This document shows, one piece after another, positions 30,881-35,728 of a DNA stretch of 35,728 nt. Position 1 is the stretch's first letter. Every line of letters starts with the position of its first letter. The notes beneath the pieces were generated by a model. The model saw nothing but the letters and a program-made list of their open reading frames with translations. It was not told the DNA's origin and made no database searches. This DNA is from Saccoglossus kowalevskii (Eukaryota; Hemichordata; Enteropneusta; Harrimaniidae). The position numbers and the translations under genes were made by a program. Where the stretch lies: the NCBI RefSeq assembly GCF_000003605.2, contig NW_003120920.1, forward strand, positions 445,922-481,649, read 5' to 3'.

Positions 30881-31584
30881 GGTCACGACTCCCCTGCTTT
30901 AACTAAGCTTAAATTTGACCTCTTCAGTTTCCCCTGAACTCTACTACATCTATAATGGTTATTTTTCATGACAATGCATCATTAAGTGAATAAATAATAA
31001 ATACTTAAATATTATTTTATTTGAGTGGGACTGTTTGTTCTTACTGATCGCGCCCTCTGTCGACGAAATGCAGATGTAAAACTGACAGACTGATGAAATA
31101 AACAATGTCGTTAAAATCGACAACTGTTTTGGTGTTCGTTCCTCAGAATATGGTGCAGTTATCAAAACATTATTAGTTATTGACTAATGTCTACAGTCCA
31201 AAACTATGTCGACGCTGTGAACAGCCCGGGCGTCCCTTACACCGATTTACGTAATATGTGTCGTCGCAGGAGGGCGCAAACGACAGAAAATGTGTATTGA
31301 ACTCCGAAGAAAAGAGAGTTTGATTAATTCAAAGAAATGAATTGAGTTTCTTAGTTTGGTTTGTCTTAAACAAAATTTAGAACATTGACCAAAACCCGCA
31401 TATAGAAATAGTCGTCATGTTTGATATACTAGTGAATTATATATCAGTCAACTAAATACATTTACTATTTCGTTCACTTAGAATCTGTCTAATTATATGC
31501 GGTATGAAATTTACCAAAAATTACAAAATTGGTTGATATGTTTATTTTGACTGCCAATTTCATTAATTATATTTGTCAGCTTTT
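30881..31584. other. Intergenic DNA without a recognised gene
   Basis: A 68-codon minus-strand open stretch (30959-31165) shows no domain. I see nothing else specific. Confidence 0.4.
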
Positions 31585-31740
31585 TTAGGTCCACTGTCGT
31601 CATATTACTCATTGTCCGTCGTCTGCGTCGACTATTTAGCTCCGCTGTTAACTTGGTCGACACAGTGGAGCTGTTCATATTACTAATTGTCGCCGTCGTC
31701 CGTTGGCGTCAACTTTACATTTTGACTTTACATTCTTGAA
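31585..31740. repeat. Short repeated, partly inverted block
   Basis: tcatattact(c/a)attgtcc/gccgtcgtc appears twice (about 31599 and 31676). Between them AGCTCCGCTGT (31638-31648) pairs imperfectly with ACAGTGGAGCT (31662-31672). It resembles the end of an invertebrate repeat family with gtcgtccg words. Confidence 0.45.
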
Positions 31741-31774
31741 AATGGTAAATATGCTTGTTTTTATATATACATGT

Positions 31775-32165
31775 ATGTACTTTGGGTAGACCACAGATTA
31801 GTTTATTTTGTAAAAATAACTTCAATTTTGATAAATATTCTTGGCATTTTTGGTAAAATGTGATATATTTCTTTAATTCCCCTTGAAATCAGCGGATCTG
31901 ATTTCTTCGATATTTAATATATAAGTACCTCGGAGGGGGGGGGGGGCTCCCCAGTTTTGTTCATTTTATGACGATGTCTTCAAACCGTTAATTTTGATAA
32001 ATATTGGTATATTCTGGTACAAATTTATAATACCAAATTGCTTTGATATATTTTATGTGTAGACACTTTGGGTGGACCTCAGTCAGATTTGTTCGTTTTG
32101 TGACGATATCTTCAATTCTGTAATTTTAGTCAATATTTCTGTCAATTTTGGTAAAAAATTGTATT
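31775..32165. repeat. Three diverged tandem units of about 143 bases
   Basis: actttgggt.gacc(a/t)cag, then tt(g/t)tg..aa/cgatatcttcaatt, then ttttgataaatatt and ttggtaaaa recur, with starts near 31780, about 31925 and 32067. A poly-G run (31935-31946) interrupts the middle unit. Confidence 0.5.
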
Positions 32166-33143
32166 TTCGACTTTTTATTGAAAACGCCTTGACATTTTAT
32201 ATTCAGGTGATTTGAGTATTTGGTTGTCATTACGAACATTTTACTTCTCTTATTTTAGTGATTATTTTTTTTCTCATTTTTGGTTATTTCTGACGTCTTT
32301 TTGAAAACAACCATCCTTAGATGGATCACGTACTTTCAGATGATTTACTTCTTTCCTCTATGAGATTAATGCATTTAGTGTCAATAACAACAATTTTTAG
32401 TATCTAGTACTAGTATTTTGATACCCAAAATCCCTTGGGAGATAGACTTATGGCTATGCAATACGTGTTTATTTTATCGTATTGCTTATTACTACCGTGT
32501 CACAACAACACTATAACGAACTGCCGTGCATTAGGCAAGCACGGAAGCCAAACAGACACTTAGAAAAAACGACTGATAGGATAACGACTGATATTCCGTG
32601 AACACTGAACAGACATGTCTTTAAAATGGATGAGTCACGTGACAATTTATACCGAGCATGAAGATGACAACACATTTTGCATTGTAGTTTTATTTCGAGA
32701 AATATACTAATTTCAACTTGATTTTAGGATTTTCAGTCAGTTTGACTAAACACAAATCTACGTGCCCCTGCCATGGCTTTCGTTTTGGTATGTTAAATGT
32801 GAGGATTTGTCTTGTTATTCACAAAACATTCTCTGGAAAGTTTAGATAACTTTACGTGTCAAAATACCTCTATAGTTTTAGGAGGGGACACGTTGCTGGT
32901 ATAGGTAGGACATGTGAATGTTCTGTATAATAAAATAAACTCCTTTCCACTGAAATTAAAAATTATCCCACTTTTTAAAAATTAAATGCAAAACAATTAA
33001 AACAGCCTTATTGTTGAGAAACGCGGACAAATTAAATTTGACTCTAAGGGAAATATGCTGTCTTCTCGTTCTGATCGAACGCCTATGTGTGTTTGGTCCA
33101 GATGGAACTTTTAAAACAACAGGGTAAGCCCACTTTTTTTTCG
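32166..33143. other. Intergenic DNA without a recognised gene
   Basis: AT-rich; no exon, transposon protein or strong structure is seen. Confidence 0.4.
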
Positions 33144-33383
33144 GAGAGGTCGTACTGACGTAAGAGAGGTCGTATTGACACAAGAGAGGTCGTATTGACA
33201 CAAGAGAGGTCGTACTGGCACAAGAGATGTCGTACTGACACAAGAGAGGTCGTATTGACACAAGAGAGGTCGTACTGGCACAAGAGATGTCGTACTGACA
33301 CAAGAGAGGTCGTATTGACACAAGAGAGGTCGTACTGGCACAAGAGATGTCGTACTGACACAAGAGAGGTCGTATTGTCAGAC
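33144..33383. repeat. 20-base minisatellite with 60-base higher-order unit
   Basis: About twelve units of gagaggtcgtattgacacaa. Three variants, attgaca, actggca and g(at)gtcgtactgaca, follow each other in fixed order to form a 60-base block repeated three times and almost identical (33181-33360). It is open in several frames on both strands, but only because 60 is divisible by three. Confidence 0.9.
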
Positions 33384-33540
33384 AACATTCAATTTGTCAC
33401 AATCCCTGATCCCCTGGGATCCCATGAGTGTTTCAGTAAAATTTGAAAATAAATTGCTCCGGAACTGAAGACATTATTGTCTCTGGTAGGGAATTCCAAT
33501 CATTTGACAGCGAGGCGACCATCCAACATTACAATCCTCG

Positions 33541-34008
33541 GGGGCGGAGCTACGTCACAGACGTTCCACGTTGCTAAGACGCGCACCACTGTACCACGCA
33601 TTTCTATGGGCTCTGTGCGCGCTGCTGTGGAACGCCGGTCGAGCCGGTGAAAATTCGAGAAAACAACACAAACTCAACTTTGAAGTAATCCCGAACAACC
33701 AAATTTATATATGTTACACACGTAGGGCTAATCTTGTTACACTGTTCAGGGGAGTCTCAACAATCATCCCAAAGTACTGTTTTCTGCGAGTTTTGGCCCT
33801 TTGTTTTCACCGCCGCGGGTTGCCAGGCGGTGAAAATGCCCGGATGTCCGCCCCCGAGGATACTACAAGAGAGATCGTTCCAAGATTGAAAATAGCTTTG
33901 GAATGTTTGGTTTTATTATCAAAAGTTGTAATACCGAATTTCATTATTGATGATGTTTTGCAGACCATACGAGAGACGTGTTCATGGAATTTGCAGTTGT
34001 CTATATAA
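33541..34008 (+). other. Promoter-like block followed by a short ORF
   Basis: GGGGCGGAG (33541-33549) and TACGTCACAG (CRE half) begin a G+C-rich block. The first ATG of a 54-codon frame is at 33844 (MSAPEDTTREIVPRLKIALE and on to QLSI, stop TAA at 34006-34008). An open stretch upstream has no ATG in that frame. A hairpin TTTTCACCGCC / GGCGGTGAAAA (33804-33836) sits directly before it. The peptide has alternating hydrophobic positions but no known domain. It could be a repeat fragment. Confidence 0.2.
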
Positions 34009-34620
34009 TATAAACTCCAAGATCCTGTATATAATATATATTACCGTCGGTACTTATAGGCTGTTGACAGTCCTCGGGCCTAATGCAATTACAACAACAG
34101 TACAGTATTCTAAACATTCAAACAGATTCAAACGCCGAGGCCGGGGAAATGTAAAGGAGTTCAAGCGGGGGACTTACGGTACTCCATAATTCCTGTCCCG
34201 GCATTCTCAATTTATTTACGTCTATTACGTTTACGTACAATATATATTAATAATATAGATTAATATTAGGTACGACCGACTGTTGACAGTCTTGTCGCAT
34301 TGACGCTGCGCGCTGCAGGTCGGCGTCTTCTACAGCGCTTCCTGTGACGACACGAGTCTTGTATCCTGAGTCTCGCTGTCTACGAGATGAGACTTGAATG
34401 AGATCTTGACATGATGTACGTAGCAAACCCGTTGCAATTTACTTTTGTATTACTATATATCACGGCTACCGTTATACCCAAACAGCTACGTATAAGTCGC
34501 CGAGCCTTTGTAGGCATTTCTTGAAGAAAGGGATTTGTTTAATTCAAGACAGTAAGTAACAAGTCCAATGACAAACCTCAACGGCCACGGTATTAAAAAA
34601 GAAGGAAACTTATGTAGCCG
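34009..34620. other. Upstream region of EIF2S3
   Basis: No exon is recognised. The words ctgttgacagtc(c/t)t occur near 34060 and 34280, a weak direct repeat. Confidence 0.35.
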
Positions 34621-34627
34621 ACCACTT

Positions 34628-34636
34628 GATGGCGGC
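34628..34636 (+). promoter_or_regulatory. YY1-like site in the EIF2S3 5' region
   Basis: GATGGCGGC, the core of the YY1 motif often found near the start site of ribosomal and translation-factor genes, lies 48 bases before the start codon. Motif match only. Confidence 0.4.
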
Positions 34637-34683
34637 ATAGTAAAGTGACTCGAACTCAAAACGAGGCACATATAATTTTCAAC

Positions 34684-34740
34684 ATGGCGGGCGAAAGCAT
34701 GGGTCAGCCACATCTTGCGAAGCAGGATCTCGCAACGCTG
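34684..34740 (+). CDS. EIF2S3: First coding exon of EIF2S3 (translation initiation factor eIF2, gamma subunit)
   Basis: Nineteen codons, MAGESMGQPHLAKQDLATL, run from an ATG in good context (caacATGG) to the donor GTAAGT at 34741, phase 0. The G-Q-P-H-L-x-(K/R)-Q-D-L-x-T-L sequence is the conserved N-terminus of animal eIF2 gamma, the GTPase subunit that carries initiator Met-tRNA to the small ribosomal subunit. The next exon, expected to begin with D-V-T-K-L, is not in the window, so the gene is truncated by the window edge. This gives a conserved anchor for comparing gene order across animals. Confidence 0.88.
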
Positions 34741-35263
34741 GTAAGTAACGGTTCCTGGGCGATAGTTATAATTGTCATAAACACCGGGTGTCGTTATTCG
34801 TCATTCTACCTTACTGCAATCGTCTGAGTGGCTGGGATTTGCCCGACTTCATAACGCTTTGATCACACATCGTCGTCAGCTGGCAATAAAAACGAGCATG
34901 ATGCAATTTTCTTGACTGATAATTCATTTCCACGAATTACGATTTTGTGTTACGTAATTGTATCGACACATATATACCCCACCATTTACACCGACAATGT
35001 TATCGTCCCTTTATCACTGCGAGTGTCCCCTATGTGTCGTCATGCGCCGAGTCGGTTCCCTGTATCTTAACACAATGTCATTGTACATGTACTTTCGGTA
35101 TTGTTAAAAGTCATATCCGTAATTTCAATGTAATACCTGAATTCTAGAATAACCATATAGGTTTGATCACATTGATTGGTCAAAATTGAATCTCACTATT
35201 TCTACCTGTGTATCTGTAGTGTTACTATGTATGGCCATATGGTTATCATGAATTAATTACTAT
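34741..35263. other. EIF2S3 intron 1, first part
   Basis: No further exon is recognised. Short open stretches (for example 34947-35147) lack any domain. Confidence 0.45.
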
Positions 35264-35472
35264 ACTGTGGAATACTTTATTTTCGCTGATATTAATTTTC
35301 GCTGAAAAGGCTTTTTGGGCATTTTGCCTGGAATTTATTTTCACTGATTTTTGATGAGTTTAATGTAAAATATAGGAAAAAAGTATATTTGCTGGATTTT
35401 ATTTTCACGGAATCATTCCTTCAGCGAAAATAGCGAAAATAAATTCCAAGCGAAAATAAAGTATTCTACAGT
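35264..35472. mobile_element. MITE-like element (about 209 bases) in the EIF2S3 intron
   Basis: The left end ACTGTGGAATACTTTATTTT and the right end, read on the other strand, ACTGTAGAATACTTTATTTT, agree at 19 of 20 bases, with further matching in TTTTCGCT. Inside, ttattttcgctg-type words recur on both strands. No coding sequence. No clear target duplication is visible. Confidence 0.7.
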
Positions 35473-35728
35473 AACAGTGTTTTCTCCAGCTTTGTATTTA
35501 TGAGGGGGATTGTCGCCCCTTCAGATCAAAATAGAGGGGGATTTTCTGTAACAAGGGGAATTTCTAATAAGCATAAATTTTCTTAATAAAACATTGGCAG
35601 TAATTGTTCATTATTTTCTCCACTTGTTACCAATTGTTATGTTCTTCATTTTGTGTTCTAAAATGTATGTAATTTTGCAAATATAATAATTATAGTCCAC
35701 ACAATAATTTCATTATTTGTTATTTATT
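35473..35728. other. EIF2S3 intron 1, second part
   Basis: AT-rich; nothing specific is seen. Confidence 0.45.

Noticed and set aside
33144-33383. CRISPR-like regular repeat
   Set aside because: The units are directly adjacent with no spacers, and the DNA is from an animal. It is a minisatellite.
32956-33388. Long minus-strand reading frames rich in CQYD, SCAS and TTSL
   Set aside because: They are translations of the 20/60-base minisatellite; open frames appear on both strands because the block length is divisible by three.
33571-34008. 145-codon frame starting with TTG
   Set aside because: Non-ATG starts are rare in animals; the first ATG leaves only 54 codons, recorded at low confidence instead.

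Overview
The window looks like nuclear DNA of a marine invertebrate animal. It is AT-rich, its genes are split into short exons by GT-AG introns, and much of the rest is decayed transposons, hairpin-ended repeats and minisatellites. I cannot name the phylum; hemichordate, lancelet, cnidarian or lophotrochozoan would all fit. A 258-base run of N marks a scaffold gap at 19492-19749.

Layout, left to right. (1) 1-868: upstream region with a possible CRE plus TATA promoter. (2) 869-9621, plus strand: a 25-exon gene made almost entirely of ankyrin repeats, one 33-residue repeat per 99-base phase-0 exon. (3) 9622-18480: transposon graveyard, with a heat-shock-element cluster, a hairpin-ended repeat, an L1-like LINE fragment, a decayed transposon nuclease-like gene and a diverged direct repeat. 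(4) 18490-27931, plus strand: a second multi-exon gene. Its large first main exon encodes a GT-B glycosyltransferase-like domain of the animal GT4-conflict type. Small cassette exons follow, then an exon I read as a TRADD-N-like adaptor domain, then seven ankyrin exons and a terminal exon nearly matching that of gene 1. (5) 28130-34620: intergenic DNA with palindromes, NRF1/CRE-like sites, diverged tandem repeats and a 20/60-base minisatellite. (6) 34684-34740, plus strand: the first coding exon of EIF2S3 (translation factor eIF2 gamma), a conserved housekeeping anchor. Its first intron, holding a MITE, runs off the window.

Genes 1 and 2 share one ankyrin module: a capping exon, a run of 99-base exons, and a 24-codon ending reading (N/D)KK(T/I)PLDLA(K/R)EAG. 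They are probably products of a local duplication. The most interesting proposal is that gene 2 encodes a composite innate-immunity or biological-conflict protein: a glycosyltransferase-like domain, a death-pathway adaptor domain and an ankyrin recognition array. Gene 1 would be an array-only relative with 21 full repeats. Both arrays seem to evolve by exon-intron unit duplication, and each gene has its own signature at the start of the repeat. Domain names rest on motif reading alone; function is inference.
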